Source: Owenia fusiformis (Eukaryota > Annelida > Polychaeta > Sabellida > Oweniidae). From it: a DNA stretch of 64,000 nt. The notes under the pieces were generated by a model. The model was not told the DNA's origin. It saw nothing but the letters and a program-made list of their open reading frames with translations, and did no database searches. The DNA lies in contig CAIIXF020000003.1 in NCBI GenBank assembly GCA_903813345.2, positions 14,584,931-14,648,930 of the forward strand. Reading direction: 5' to 3'. Position 1 is the stretch's first letter; each line of letters begins with the position of its first letter. Of the stretch, positions 1-11,371 are shown piece by piece. Position numbers and translations under genes: made by a program.

Positions 1-1313
1 TTCCACCCATTTTACCTTTATCTTGATATTTTTCATGTGTGATTTTTAAATGAAAGAACAATTGGTTGTCTGTTTGACAGAACTCAGGTGCTAAGACCAA
101 GTTTAGAGGTTCAATTAAAACAGTGTGAAACGCTATATTAATTTACAATTGGCAAGTCATTGGAGATGACTTTAATAGTTTGAGAGATTAAAGCTCATCT
201 GTTTTGTTTATTGGATGAGATTGAAAGCAATTTGTATTGAAGCATATCTGAGTTATTTTAATATGATGCAATCTGTGTTATCATTATTGTGATATTCTCT
301 TGATCAGACATGGAGCATTCTCAATCAGACGATTTCCGTTTGATCTATGATGAATTCGTAAAATTCTCGATAAAAATTGGAAGAGGTGACCAAGATTTTT
401 GCATTTTTTCACAATTTGAGGTCTAGGCTTTGTACTCCTGTTTGTGATTTTAAGCTGACTTCTTGAATTAATGGAGTATTTTCAATTTAAAAACATGACC
501 GTTTGAGCAATTTGTGTGAGGGTGATTATGACAAAACGCCTGACCTGACAAGTGAAGTAGGGGTATATCACAAGTAATCATCATTCATCTTCATATAAAA
601 CAACACAGCACCAGATAAACACTCTTTTACCCCATACTGGCAGTCTTCTGTGAAAATTTACAAGCTGTTGCCGTAGCAACCGCAAGTACAATTGGAACAA
701 TCTCCCTTAATTACACATTGTGAAAGATTTATGCGCGTTTCAAACCATAAGTCACTCATGTAATTTGAATTTTGGAAAGGTGCCATTCAGACAATATTTT
801 GTGAGACGCTTTATGCGATAAACGACTATAAATCCATCTAAAAATCTAATATATGAGCATCTGCCTTTTTAAACGAGAGGTCCTATCTTATTTATGACCA
901 TTAGGGAGATTTTTATAAGGTAATGTGCAATTTTCATTCTAGTCGCGATTTTTCATATGTTTTATGTGTCTCTATAGAGAAAACTGGACAGGGAAACCAA
1001 GCATGACTATTGGTCATTCTACCCGTTGTTATGCCAACAACATCAGATAAATTGAAGATGATTCTATTTTCTGAATGTGTTAATTAAATGTATGTCAATT
1101 ATACTTTTACTTAAGTTCCGGGATATTCATCGAGGTCATTTATGGGGTCATTATGTAAATTGTATAGTTTAGAGTTAAAAGGATGCATCAAACACTCTAG
1201 CAATTGTCATAAACTATTGTTTTGATTCACTTTAGCAAATCAAAAGTGATCATAAATGAGCAACATTCCTTTTAGTCAATCCTCACAAAAGAGTCGTAAA
1301 TTACAAAAATGTC
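1..1313. other. AT-rich intergenic DNA, nothing recognised
   Basis: I see no gene or repeat family member here. A near-perfect RFX-type X-box, GTTGCCGTAGCAAC, lies at 667-680. Confidence 0.5.
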
Positions 1314-1373
1314 TACCCTTTGCACTCTAAAAGAGAGATTTGTAGTTTAAAACTAGACTCTGCATGAGGGGTA
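1314..1373. mobile_element. Family D, 60-bp internally deleted copy
   Basis: It begins TACCCTTTGCACTC and ends CTAGACTCTGCATG then AGGGGTA. Both ends match the 371-bp element at 55439-55809, including the AAAAGAGAG next to the left end, but nearly all of the interior is absent. No target duplication is evident. Confidence 0.6.
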
Positions 1374-1754
1374 AAAAAAAATTAACAGTCTAAAGCATAA
1401 ATAGGGATTTTTTTATTGATCATTTAAAATTATTATTATTTATTTCATTGATATAGTTTTAAAATACAATTACAATAGCATCCCTAAATCGCCAGAGGGC
1501 ATTATATAGGAATGGTGAGAGGCAGGGGGGTGACAGGCAGACAGGGTCAGAAATAGGGATAAAAGATCTTCACAATAAATCCTGGCTCCATTTGTTTAAT
1601 AAATGAAACTGAGGGGTACATATTATTGACTATATTTATAAGGTCATATTAAATACTCTGCAGTCTGCAATTTTGTAGTTAAAATTGTTAGAAATTAACA
1701 ATAAATTAATCCTACATGAACATATACCCTGAGACTAAAAATGACATCATAACC

Positions 1755-1887
1755 CAGTGTTCTCCACAGGATTTTTTCTCAAGTGGGTGCAAAATTCTCA
1801 TTTTCAAAATTCAGACTAAAATTGGTCAAAATATGCCGCCCGGCCATGCTGCTGCACCCACTTGCTTTAATGCTAGGGCGAACATTG
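1755..1887 (+). mobile_element. Family E, hAT-like miniature element
   Basis: The ends are CAGTGTTCTCC and, inverted, CAATGTTCGCCC. Internally it shares TTTTTTCTCAAGTGGGTGC and the GCACCCACTT segment with the reverse-oriented copy at 52901-53106. CAGTG ends fit the hAT superfamily. An 8-bp duplication is not visible. Confidence 0.5.
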
Positions 1888-2870
1888 TAACAAATAGGTG
1901 GCAGGATTTACTGAATTCGTTTATTTAAGCTCTTCTCTATTAACCCATATAAATGAATGACGGGGGGAGGGGTGTCTCATATTGCTGTCTGCCAAACTGA
2001 GTACACAAACTACTTTAACAGTTAACACACAAGCAGGTGTATATTTAAAAAATATATAGATGGCTACTATTACATGTAGAGAGAGTACCTTTAATTAAGA
2101 ATTTGAAGAGATTGGGACCACAATTTTTCCACTTTAGACATAACAAGAATGGTTTAACGCATTAGTTAATTATTATTTCCCACTTTTGTAAATCGCTATT
2201 TTACACCTTCGTGAATTATCATTTTACATCATCATTATTGAATCTTATCATTTAACTCACAAGTGAATATGCATTTTACACCATGGACTACCTTTCCATA
2301 AATGAATATCTCATTATTATATCGCTATTAAGCTTTAAGTTGCATGATTGGTTAAAACCAGTCACATGTCATGAAATATCAGGCGGTGTTAACAAGCCAT
2401 ATTGATCAAATTAGATAACCAATGAATAACTAGCATTATTCACCATTATAAGGAATTTTAAAAAGGAATTTATTTTGTTCATTGGAGATATAAAGATTAT
2501 AAAGATATAACATATAAATGTATAATATTGATGCTGATCATTCGATAGTAATATAATAAAACAAATATTATTCTATTTCCAGTGAATGCCTGTGATATCG
2601 TGCTACCCCTTTGGGCTTGATGGAATATAACTTGTAAAAGATGCACAGCTATTCACCTCAATTGATTCCTACAACAATTTCAGTCAGTCCCCATAGTATT
2701 TCATTTTTGAGGGTTTACTGCACAATCAATAATGTTTAAATTAGATTTTTTCCAAAATTTCAATTGGTCTTGATGACAACCAATTATAACAGCATCCTGG
2801 GAAAGTTCCTCCTTTGCAATAGGGGTAAACTAACTTATAGTTATAAATGAAAACTGACATACAATGGCAA
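1888..2870. other. AT-rich intergenic DNA, nothing recognised
   Basis: Only scattered near-repeats of ATTTTACA (2190-2285) stand out, without a clean period. Confidence 0.45.
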
Positions 2871-2918
2871 TAAAATGTCTATCTGCTCATGATTATTTCA
2901 TGGGATTTCTCTCTAAAA
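2871..2918 (-). repeat. Family A copy, left part (split by insertion)
   Basis: AAAATGTCTATCTGCTCATG to CTCTCTAAAA is the terminal part of a reverse-oriented family A copy. The copy resumes at 3308. Confidence 0.65.
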
Positions 2919-3307
2919 GGACGATTCTCGGTTTGGAGAACGAAGTTCATCAATCTAAATGAGCATTATCCCTGCTTCGGACAAATTTGATTTTTTTTAC
3001 ATAATATAGATTTGAATGTCCTCTTTTGAATAGTCATAATTTAATTTGGGTAATATTTCTAGATTTTTCGCAAAAAAATATTCGCGCAGTACACTGATGA
3101 ACTTCTTTCCCCAAATCGAGACTTGTAATTTATTGAATCGGTCAAATTGAGCGTTATCCCTGCTTCAGACCAATTTGTTATTTTTACATCTTGTAGATCT
3201 AAATGTCCTCTTTTGAATATTCATAGTTTAATTTGGGTAATATTTCTATATTTTTCATGAAAAAAATTATTAGCCCAGGAGACCGTTCTCCAAACCGAGA
3301 ATCGTCC
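2919..3307. mobile_element. Spy-like miniature transposon inserted between AAA and TTT
   Basis: The 389-bp element has perfect 24-bp terminal inverted repeats (2919-2942 and 3284-3307), starting GGACGATTCTCGG. The flanks AAAA and TTT join to restore the family A consensus exactly, so there is no target duplication. Insertion precisely between AAA and TTT without duplication is the published behaviour of Spy transposons (ISL2EU/PIF-related). Inside are two tandem parts of about 180 bp sharing TTATCCCTGCTTC and GTCCTCTTTTGAATA. A degraded inverted copy of the terminus lies at 3093-3122. No transposase is present. Confidence 0.75.
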
Positions 3308-3443
3308 TTTGAATAAACTGCCTGATTTTCTTATATTTCTGTACAATTTAGAGTATTATCTACATGCCTATTTACTTCATTTCTTGTTAATTCCTTGAAT
3401 TTCCACTCAAATTTACGTTCGAAAACATCATCCCCATGGCATT
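3308..3443 (-). repeat. Family A copy, right part
   Basis: It continues TTTGAATAAACTGCCTGATT through the CATGCCTATTTACTTCATTT segment. Together with 2871-2918 it makes one copy. Confidence 0.65.
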
Positions 3444-5357
3444 TTTCTCGAGGGCTGGCATACATTGTCAGTGTAAATATCACATGTGGGTACTTATCAA
3501 ATTTTCCAGGCTTCATTGACGATTTATGAGACCACGTCACACAGAACATCATAAATTTGCTTATTTTTCTATAAGATAGACAGGTTTATGGGTAAATCGG
3601 CATCATCAGAAGACTATGTCGCGATGAATAGATGAATCACCGAGCCTTGAGGAGGGACACAGACAAAATATAATTTGCTGATCGTGATTTTTGTCCGTTT
3701 GATTATAATTAATCAGAATCAAATATTCTTAATATAAAAAGGCAGATTTTCTTGTTTTAGGTGTTGAAAAGGCGTCCTACATTTGACAATTGTTTTTCAA
3801 TAGGATGTATTGTATTATTGTTAAAACTAACGTACATATAAATATAGGGAATATTAGTTAATCTCAAAGATTAACAAAACAAAGTCTCGCAATATAGAGA
3901 GAATACATGTACATGAAAACAAAATTTTCAAAATAACGTTTTGAAAAAATCAATCACTTTAACATCAATTTTTGAAAATTAAGTTGTCAAATCTTTTGAT
4001 TTTTTCAGTTGGAATGACTTAAAATGGAAAATGTCGGATTAATGAGATTTAAGTATGGCTTAACAGAGTGAGCCAGAGTGGTGGTTTAGTGCATGAAAAC
4101 TGACATAGAAATACTGCAAGCTCCACAAATCAAGTTCAACGTCATACCTTCAATAACTTAACCCCGGAAAAATAAATTCTAGCGCTAATCAAGACATTAT
4201 TTGAAAAACTAAGGAGCACATGCAAGTTAGGTTTTAACATTCAGACATTTTAGTCAGAAATCATTTCGCAGTTTGATAAGCATAGAATTATAGCCCTGTA
4301 TTTCAGCCTAATCTGACTTCGATGCCATAAATTCACTGATTTATACAGAAATGCCAAAAAAGTTATCAATAAATTTTCCTAATTTTGAATAAGCTGTCTA
4401 CGTAATTGCAGAAGAGTGGAGTGATAGCCGATCTGCTTAGTGTTATGTAAAGAGGCTAGAGCTTCAAGTAGGCACTCTTACGTCAACTTTCCTGTATTTC
4501 ACACAATAACGAACAAGAATAGATGAAACATTATGACAAATTGCACTAAAAAAGCATTTGTGGTGTATTGAATCAACTACATAACATTTTGTTTCAGCAA
4601 GAATGAGTTATTGGGGTCACAGTGTCCCAATTGTATTTATTTGCAAGGGAGATGACTGATTTAAAAACTTTATGAACTTTTTGACATTTAGGTTGAACAT
4701 CTCTTTTAGTTGTTATTGTCGGAAACATTTTTGAAGGTACTGAAAGATGTAGAACATGCACAAAGAAATTATCCTTAAACTGAGAATAGATAATTCTACA
4801 GTCACACTCTGGGTAGTCAAGAGGTTAATATTCTGATTGGTTTGGGCTAAGGAATATTTTGAACATGCACAACTATCCTTAAACTGAAAGGTTAGTAAAT
4901 AATTCCCATCATCTGACTAGAATAGATAATTTTTCAGTTTTGAAGCTGGTCAGATTTCAAGAAGCTGTCATGATATTGATGAGAGTTGGGGTTTGAACCC
5001 CACTTGGCCAAAAATGTTTTTGAAATCAGGTACTTAAGGCCAAAAAAATTTAGTGAGTCCTATTTTTATTGAATAGTTGAATTTTATAAACCCTATTCTT
5101 TATATTCTGATTGGTTAAGGCTAAATTAAAGGATCATCTCTAACTCCAAGAGTATAGATGAAGCTTTCTTTTAGAGCAGATAAATGAAACTTTTAGAAAT
5201 AATAAGTTGAGCTAATTTATGCATATAAGTAATTGACACAAACAGGTCAAGGTCAACAGAAAACTGAAAGATGGAATATTCAAAATCAATGACATATCTA
5301 ATCATGTTTAAAGGTTTCAATGCTAAATGTCCATGCAAGGTCATTCTGGTTTATCAA
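3444..5357. other. AT-rich intergenic DNA with a diffuse internal duplication
   Basis: No gene is seen. Segments at 4756-4803 and 4863-4938 share ACATGCACAA, ATCCTTAAACTGA and AGAATAGATAATT. TATTCTGATTGGTT occurs at 4831 and again near 5102. A tRNA-like B box is discussed among the rejected items. Confidence 0.45.
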
Positions 5358-5359
5358 TA

Positions 5360-5546
5360 CAGTGAAACCTGTATATCTGAACACCTCTCTAATCCGAACA
5401 TCCCTCATTGTGAACACTTTTTCTTGGTCCCAAATTTGTTATCTTCCATTGACTTAGATGTTTATAAAACCTTGAAATGTGAACACTTGCTAATTTGAAC
5501 ACTTTTGGCGGGTCCCAGAAGTGTTCAGATTCGACAGATTTTACTG
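5360..5546. mobile_element. Family B pogo-like MITE, complete copy
   Basis: It starts CAGTGAAACCTGT and ends ACAGATTTTACTG, and the inverted similarity extends through TCTGAACAC. TA flanks both ends (5358-5359, 5547-5548), the target duplication of Tc1/mariner-pogo elements. The 187 bp encode nothing. The interior GGTCCC/GGGTCCC and GTGTTC motifs are shared by the other family B copies. Confidence 0.75.
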
Positions 5547-5862
5547 TACAACACTGAAAGGTCCAACACTATTAAGGAACAAGAAAGTGAGACACGCTTC
5601 AGGGGCCATATCAAGATTATCGCCTATTATAGGATAAGTGTTAAGTTAAAAATGATATATTTATGGCACAGAAATCCCGTCAAAGATAAGTTAGCAGAAG
5701 TTCTTGCTAGGGTTCCAGATACAAACAAAAACATTGAATTTAATAAGGAATGAATTTTATATTACCCATCATTCAGTTTTATGACAATGCAGTCCATTTC
5801 ATTCACTTTAATCAACCCTAAGGCTGTCTGTCTACCTGAGCTAAATATGCTAAATTATTTCG

Positions 5863-5985
5863 CCATTTAATCTAATTTTCATGGATTTCTAAACAATTTA
5901 GAGTGTTGACCTCATGTTCAGTAACTTAATTCCTTGTTAATATCACTCTTATTCCCCCCTGCTTTGATATTAAAATATAACCCCT
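5863..5985 (-). repeat. Family A copy, diverged
   Basis: AACAATTTAGAGTGTTGACC and TAATTCCTTGTTAATA are recognisable. The left end is worn. Confidence 0.5.
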
Positions 5986-6401
5986 CCCTTCCTTTTCAGT
6001 CATCTTGTGAATGTATGTATACTTTGCCATACCTTGGTAATTACAAATTTCCCCTCTATATGATAAATACAATGTATACCTAAGATATGCAAAACAATTT
6101 TGACCCTTCTACACTGCCATAGATTAAAACATAAATTAGCATTAAAATCATTACCCTATCTCGAAAGAATAGTGGGTTAGGCTGTTGTTGTATAAAACAC
6201 ATAACCATAAAACCTACTTATTATGACGCTTTCGGTTGATATATGACGGAGTAAATCACATCATGCTCTTCACTACAAGACAAATATTCTAAAAGCTAAA
6301 TTTATTGGCAATTAAGAATTGTTTTAATCCCCTCGGGAGAGATTGAAGAAGAAAAGGAATACAGACCAAGATATATCACCAACCATAAATAAAACATGGT
6401 C

Positions 6402-6570
6402 AGGGTCACCATTTAAAATGTAAAATAAAGCAGATAAGAGTGAAATCAGCAAGGAATAAAATAAATAGGCATGTAGCTTAGACTTCAAATTGTATAGAAA
6501 TTCAAGAAAGTCGGGTACTTTATTCAAATATTAAAGAGTAAAAAGTAATAATTCAAACAGACAGACATTT
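6402..6570 (+). repeat. Family A copy, near full length
   Basis: It runs from CACCATTTAAAATGTAAAAT through AAATTGTATAGAAAT and ACTTTATTCAAAT to CAGACAGACATTTT. Confidence 0.65.
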
Positions 6571-6837
6571 TAATTAGAAGGTACGAATTACTGCATGGCT
6601 GAGTGGATGAAAAGAACCAACACTAAGTTTACAAAGATATATATATACATGTACATACATCTTCTACTGGTTTCATTGTTATTTTGGAAACAAAACAAAT
6701 CTATTTCAAAAGATCCACCCGAGAGGTTAAACACAAGATTGGGCCATTGTAGTAGGGTTATTGGGTAATTTGTCACAAAGATATCTTTTGGGTTTCATTA
6801 AAGGAACCTATTTTGTTAGATAACAGAATTTCAGATA

Positions 6838-6895
6838 CTCTATTGACTTCTGTATAAATTACCCTCTGTAGTGAACACCTACCAACACTGAAAGA
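6838..6895. mobile_element. Family B interior fragment
   Basis: TATTGACTTCTGTA, TTACC and GTGAACACCTACCAA match the interior of the copy at 8812-8975. The ends are missing. Confidence 0.5.
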
Positions 6896-7210
6896 AAAAA
6901 AAAGAAAAAATGAGAAATTGTTTTTCTCAATCTTTCCTCATGTTGCACTATTTATCTGTAATATCTGAATATTAAGCAGTTGTATATGGCATGAAGATGA
7001 TTTATTTTGATTTCCTAACATCTGTATTTGAATTCTATTTGTAAATATTACTTAAGATAATTTGTTTTGTAATGTAATAAATGTTAGAAAAATGTCAATG
7101 TATGAATGAAAGAATCAATAAATTAAAAATGACACCATATAAGTACATAACAAAAAAAGTACATATATATGATTATATGTACATGCTCCCAACACTCTAA
7201 GAAATATAAC

Positions 7211-7339
7211 CAGGCATTAACATGCAAAATGTCACTACATGCCATTTGTTACAGACACCAACTGCCTAACACCATAAGCCAAAAAAACATCCACAAAAAA
7301 GTTGGAGCTGTCATCACTTGTGGTGGTGACATAAAATGC
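7211..7339 (+). repeat. Family C (GTCACC-type) copy
   Basis: It runs from GGCATTAACATGCAAAATGT to GTGGTGGTGACATAAAATGC. The interior has CCA-rich near-repeats such as CACCAACTGCC and AACACC. Confidence 0.55.
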
Positions 7340-7411
7340 AGAAAAATGAAACACTTCATTCAAATCTTAGATAGAAATGGAAGGTATAAGCATGAGCAGA
7401 GGGACATTGTA
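7333..7411 (+). repeat. Family A copy, 3' half only
   Basis: It retains ACACTTCATTCAAATCTTAG and AAGCATGAGCAGAGGGACAT and directly abuts the family C copy. Confidence 0.55.
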
Positions 7412-7594
7412 GCATTGAGCGTCCTAATCTCAGGTATATTTACAAATCATAAGAATACTCCTCAAAAAAAAGGTCAACTCTCATTTGCTTGCAAAAAATA
7501 GGGTCCATGGTATTAATTTCTCCCAAAAGAGTAATTACAAATTGGAAACACAGAAAGATATACAAACAGAGATTCTGGACAAATCATGTCATTA

Positions 7595-7735
7595 AGAAAC
7601 AAGGCATTAGCATGCAAAATGTCACCACCTGTCATTTACCACCAAATGTGTCCAATGCCAAACACCATCCATCCACGAAAAAGTTGGAGACTGTAAAAAT
7701 ATGTCACCACAAAAAATGGTCAAAATGGTTGTCTT
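7595..7735 (+). repeat. Family C copy
   Basis: It shares ACAAGGCATTAGCATGCAAA, GTCACCACCTG and CCAAACACCATCC with the copy at 7211 and with the reverse copies at 51003 and 58333. Confidence 0.55.
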
Positions 7736-7739
7736 GATA

Positions 7740-8284
7740 GCCAAAAATGTTCAGAGCCAAATCATAATACCTGAAACATACCATATGAAGTACTTCAGAA
7801 TTTAGCTACACTTTAAAGATTTTCACTGGAAATGAAAACTGATGGGATAAATAGGAGGAATTAAATTAAATGAAGCGATGAAGTTTAAATGTCATAATGT
7901 CAGTACAACATGGTAGGAATTTATTACAATTAAGATTAAAGTACTCATTTAATTTCAAATCATTCAACTAAAGTTCATTTGAATCTAATTCATCATGTTT
8001 TAACGAGCGAAATGAACATCCCTGATAAACAAAGTAATTAGTTATAAAATGTCTGTCTGTTAAGCGTAATTGTTTTACATCATTCTCTTGAAAATTTGAA
8101 TCAATATCGATAGTCTCCTCAATACAATAGTACAACTACATGCTGCATACCCATTTCAAAATTCCTTGGCAAAATCAGATTTTTAGGAGCAATTTTGAAA
8201 TTTTTCAGGCAGAGAAAATGATTTGGGCTTCCCTCACTTTTATTGTGCCATTTGACATTGTAGTTCATTAACTAAATACATGTA
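7740..8284. other. AT-rich intergenic DNA, nothing recognised
   Basis: No open frame, tandem repeat or family member is seen between the family C copy and the family B fragment. Confidence 0.45.
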
Positions 8285-8340
8285 CAGTAAAACCAGTCTA
8301 GGTGGAACACCTTTGGGTCTAGCAGGTATTGATGAAAATG
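8285..8340. mobile_element. Family B, single left end
   Basis: TA then CAGTAAAACCAGTCTAGG and GGAACACC, with no matching right end nearby. Confidence 0.45.
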
Positions 8341-8811
8341 AATTTTACTTCTCAGTTTCTCTTCTATAAAAACATGCACACTCCCTCCAAAGGTTTGGTG
8401 CACTAAACTCTATTAGATAGCATTAAACATCAACAGTATGTAAAATTTATGAATGGAACAAATAAAAGGTTTCGTTCTAAGAATTTTCATCAATGCATGC
8501 TAGATGTATCTAATAACAACTTCAATATTGAAAACTCAAGTGACACATAAATGACTATTTATTGCACTCAGTTTATATTCCTTATACCCACATAATATAC
8601 ATTTCATTTGAATATAATTAATGTACATTTACAAAGAGCACTATTTCATCTTTGACATGAGATAACTTACTTTACAGAAAGAATGTAAGGGGTCAGCTCA
8701 AATAGCAATGTACTTTACGAGTGATTGATACTGTATGTTGACAAAATACATGAATATTTTGAAATGGCCCCTACTGTACACAATATCATGCTGGCCTCGT
8801 GGCTGGCTATA

Positions 8812-8975
8812 CAGTAAAACCTGTCTTAATGAACGAACACTTGTCTTGAGGAGACACCCTTCCTCTGCACATACTTTATTGACTTCTGTACAATTACCAT
8901 CTCTGAAGTGAACACCTACCAAGACTGAACATTTTTTCTTGGTAAAAAAGTGTTCAATATTCACAGGTTTTAGTG
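8812..8975. mobile_element. Family B pogo-like MITE, complete copy in presumed gene 1 3' region
   Basis: The 164-bp element starts CAGTAAAACCTGT and ends ACAGGTTTTAGTG, with one mismatch between termini. TA flanks it at 8810-8811 and 8976-8977. It contains the first AATAAA downstream of gene 1. Confidence 0.75.
8875..8880 (-). terminator. Candidate polyadenylation signal for gene 1
   Basis: This is the first AATAAA downstream of the gene 1 stop on the minus strand, giving a 3' UTR of about 435 nt plus the cleavage distance. GT-rich sequence follows. It lies inside a family B element. Another AATAAA lies at 8558-8563. Confidence 0.3.
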
Positions 8976-9314
8976 TATTTCCATCTTTACACATTAAGCA
9001 TTGCCCATCAGATGGACTCAAGTATATGATAATATCTGTGAAAGACAGTGGTTCAAGACTTAAACAACATTAAGTTAATTATTTCTCAAAAATGCAATCT
9101 TTTTTGCTATATATACATATGCAGGAACAGTAAATATTAAATTATGGAATGGATTTTTCATTTATGTTATGTTTCAAAAATGCGAGAGATGTGTCTCATT
9201 TTTTGCAGAAAGAGAACTGACTTAAAGGCTAATTATCTTATTTCTCGCCAATTCCACTCATTCCTTTGCTATTTTCTACTTTGCATTTTAAAACCTAATT
9301 CTGTTGATGATATA

Positions 9315-11363
9315 CTATATTTCAATATTCTCCCCTAACATATCCAGCGAGTGTATTTCAAGTTGCTCTTCATATATATCGCTCTCACTAGGTGTCACCA
9401 CTAGGTCGGAATAATTATGCTCGTTAGTCTTTTTCTTTACTACTGGTTGACATAGCATTTGTCTTGGTTGACGTTCCGGTAATGGGAGAGCCTTTGAGCC
9501 TTCTGGAACTTTGCGAATGTCCTTTCTGGGGTCGTATATTCCGCTGTATAAACCGCAGATGATTGCAGATTCTGGGGTGTTACCTATAATGCTACTATGG
9601 GCCTCCATGAGGTGTCTTTTGAATACTGCGGTGTCATTTGTACTACAGCCTTCTCCGCAAGGTGGATCAGCCTTGGCACATATCTGGCAGACGTAAACGA
9701 ATGCATTTGGATGACGGTTTGTTTTCAGGATGTGTTTACGAAAGTTTTCAAGTGTTCGTGACGAGTGGTCGCAATAGAGGCATTTATAAGGAGAGGCACC
9801 AGTGTGAGATTTCATATGTCGCGCTAGGTTTGTGCTATTCGTAGCTTTATACTGGCAATATTCGCAATGGAAGTTTTTCTCCCCAGTATGGGTCCGTCTG
9901 TGGCGTGTTAACTGTTGTTGCAGTTTCCCGCGGTAACCACAAAGATCGCATAGAAAAGGCCTTTCTCCAGTATGTACCCGCGCATGCGCAATGAGGGCAG
10001 CTTTATCAGCGAATCTGGTAGAGCATCCGGAGAAACTACATGCATAAAATTTACTATGGGTTCTCTCATGGGCTTTCAACTGCTGTTGGCTTACACATTC
10101 CTTTCCGCAGAAACTACAAATGAAAAACTTGGAATCTTCAGTTTTGATGAAATGTTTCCGATCAATGTGCTCATTCATCTTTGCTTTACGTATAAATGTC
10201 AAATCACATTGTGGACATTCGTAGCGTTTGTCTTGCAGGTGTAATCGTTTATGCATTAAATACTGCCCCGGGTCATGCATCGTTTTCTTACATCCGGGAA
10301 ACTTACACATAAATGGACTGATATCATTGTGTATGTTGAGATGCGTGACAATGTATGATAGGCATAACGATTTATCACATTCCGGACAATTGACTTTCTT
10401 ACTGCCTCCACGGCCACCTAGTACTTCATGTCCTTCCTCCGTTCTTTCTCGCTCTATATTATCGAAAAAATCTTTGTATTTAGCATACAACACTGTATTT
10501 GATTGAAAATGTAGCTGTTCATGAGTCAAAAGGCAATTTTCATCTTTATCTGTTTTTTGATAGAAAAGCTTACTGCAGTAGCGACACTTTGTGGCAGGAA
10601 TACCTTCATCGCGAAGTTCTTGGTTATGAATATGTTTCCGACTTTTTCGGTGTTTTGCTAAATATTGTTTCGGAAGAGAAATTCCACATATTTCACACCC
10701 CTGAAGGCCGACACCATGTACTTTGATATAATGTGGTCTCAGAGCTTGATATGTGGGTGCAACATAATCACATTTATTGCACTTGGATCTATTTGGATCA
10801 AACGGAAGTTTTGGTCGCCCACGTCCTCGTTTCTTAACCTCGGGTTCTGTTTCCATGGCAACAGGTGGTTCTGGGTACATAATCCGCAAATGGGATTTGC
10901 TCTTTTTGTGCAAAGATAAGGTATATTTGTCGCAAAATTGTGTTTGGCAAGGCTCACATTTGAATGGACGTTCCTTTGTATGTTTACGTCTTATATGTAC
11001 TGTCATTGCAAACACAGACTGGCATTCCACAGCACAATATGGGCATTTTGGACAATTGCGACCACGACGTCGACCTAGATTTAACGTTAATGATGAGTCA
11101 ACACTATGTTTGCTTTGCATATGTGATAATAGTTTTGAAGCACTATGCATGGCCTTGTCGCATAATTTACAACGTATTCGATACCTGCATTCTTTTACAG
11201 TACACGGTCTCTTACTCCCCTCAGCAGTTGTTGTGTGGGGGGCACTTTGGATGTGATTGAGCATCTCAGTATTTGTGTCACATTTATAGTTGCATAAAAC
11301 ACACAATAGAGGGCCCAAAAGGTTGCAGCATTTATCATTGTGGGCTTGGCTCTTCATATGCAC
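9315..11363 (-). CDS. Gene 1, coding exon 2 (last): C2H2 zinc-finger array with AT-hook
   Basis: This exon encodes residues 476-1157 of a predicted nuclear DNA-binding regulator, ending at a TAG at 9315-9317. The acceptor reads TCTGCAG/GTGCAT. The first residues, VHMKSQAH, supply the two histidines (H477, H483) of a finger whose cysteines lie in exon 1. Sixteen further C2H2-like fingers follow, from CVLC (496) to CQIC, whose last histidine is about residue 1064. Spacing varies: several have five residues between the histidines and two have a four-residue Cys-Cys loop (CKFPGC, CSFSGC). TGERPF and TGEKNF linkers near the middle-to-late fingers suggest sequence-specific DNA contact. KKRGRGRPK (652-660) is an AT-hook core. 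The last 90 or so residues are acidic and finger-free. ZFAT and ZNF407 share the many-finger style, but I cannot assign an orthologue. Confidence in the gene is high, in its name nil. Confidence 0.93.
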   Translation of the reverse strand: MHMKSQAHNDKCCNLLGPLLCVLCNYKCDTNTEMLNHIQSAPHTTTAEGSKRPCTVKECRYRIRCKLCDKAMHSASKLLSHMQSKHSVDSSLTLNLGRRRGRNCPKCPYCAVECQSVFAMTVHIRRKHTKERPFKCEPCQTQFCDKYTLSLHKKSKSHLRIMYPEPPVAMETEPEVKKRGRGRPKLPFDPNRSKCNKCDYVAPTYQALRPHYIKVHGVGLQGCEICGISLPKQYLAKHRKSRKHIHNQELRDEGIPATKCRYCSKLFYQKTDKDENCLLTHEQLHFQSNTVLYAKYKDFFDNIERERTEEGHEVLGGRGGSKKVNCPECDKSLCLSYIVTHLNIHNDISPFMCKFPGCKKTMHDPGQYLMHKRLHLQDKRYECPQCDLTFIRKAKMNEHIDRKHFIKTEDSKFFICSFCGKECVSQQQLKAHERTHSKFYACSFSGCSTRFADKAALIAHARVHTGERPFLCDLCGYRGKLQQQLTRHRRTHTGEKNFHCEYCQYKATNSTNLARHMKSHTGASPYKCLYCDHSSRTLENFRKHILKTNRHPNAFVYVCQICAKADPPCGEGCSTNDTAVFKRHLMEAHSSIIGNTPESAIICGLYSGIYDPRKDIRKVPEGSKALPLPERQPRQMLCQPVVKKKTNEHNYSDLVVTPSESDIYEEQLEIHSLDMLGENIEI

Positions 11364-11371
11364 CTGCAGAT

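Noticed and set aside
4960-5060. tRNA-like A and B boxes on the minus strand (GGTTCAAACCC)
   Set aside because: The B box is good and a TGGCCTTAAGTA-like A box lies upstream, but no cloverleaf can be drawn, no terminator fits and no second copy of a SINE was found.
5271-5753. Two consecutive frames of 75 and 82 codons
   Set aside because: They run through the family B element and its flank and show no domain.
7169-7737. Two overlapping open frames of 110 and 82 codons
   Set aside because: Both are made of family A and family C repeat sequence.
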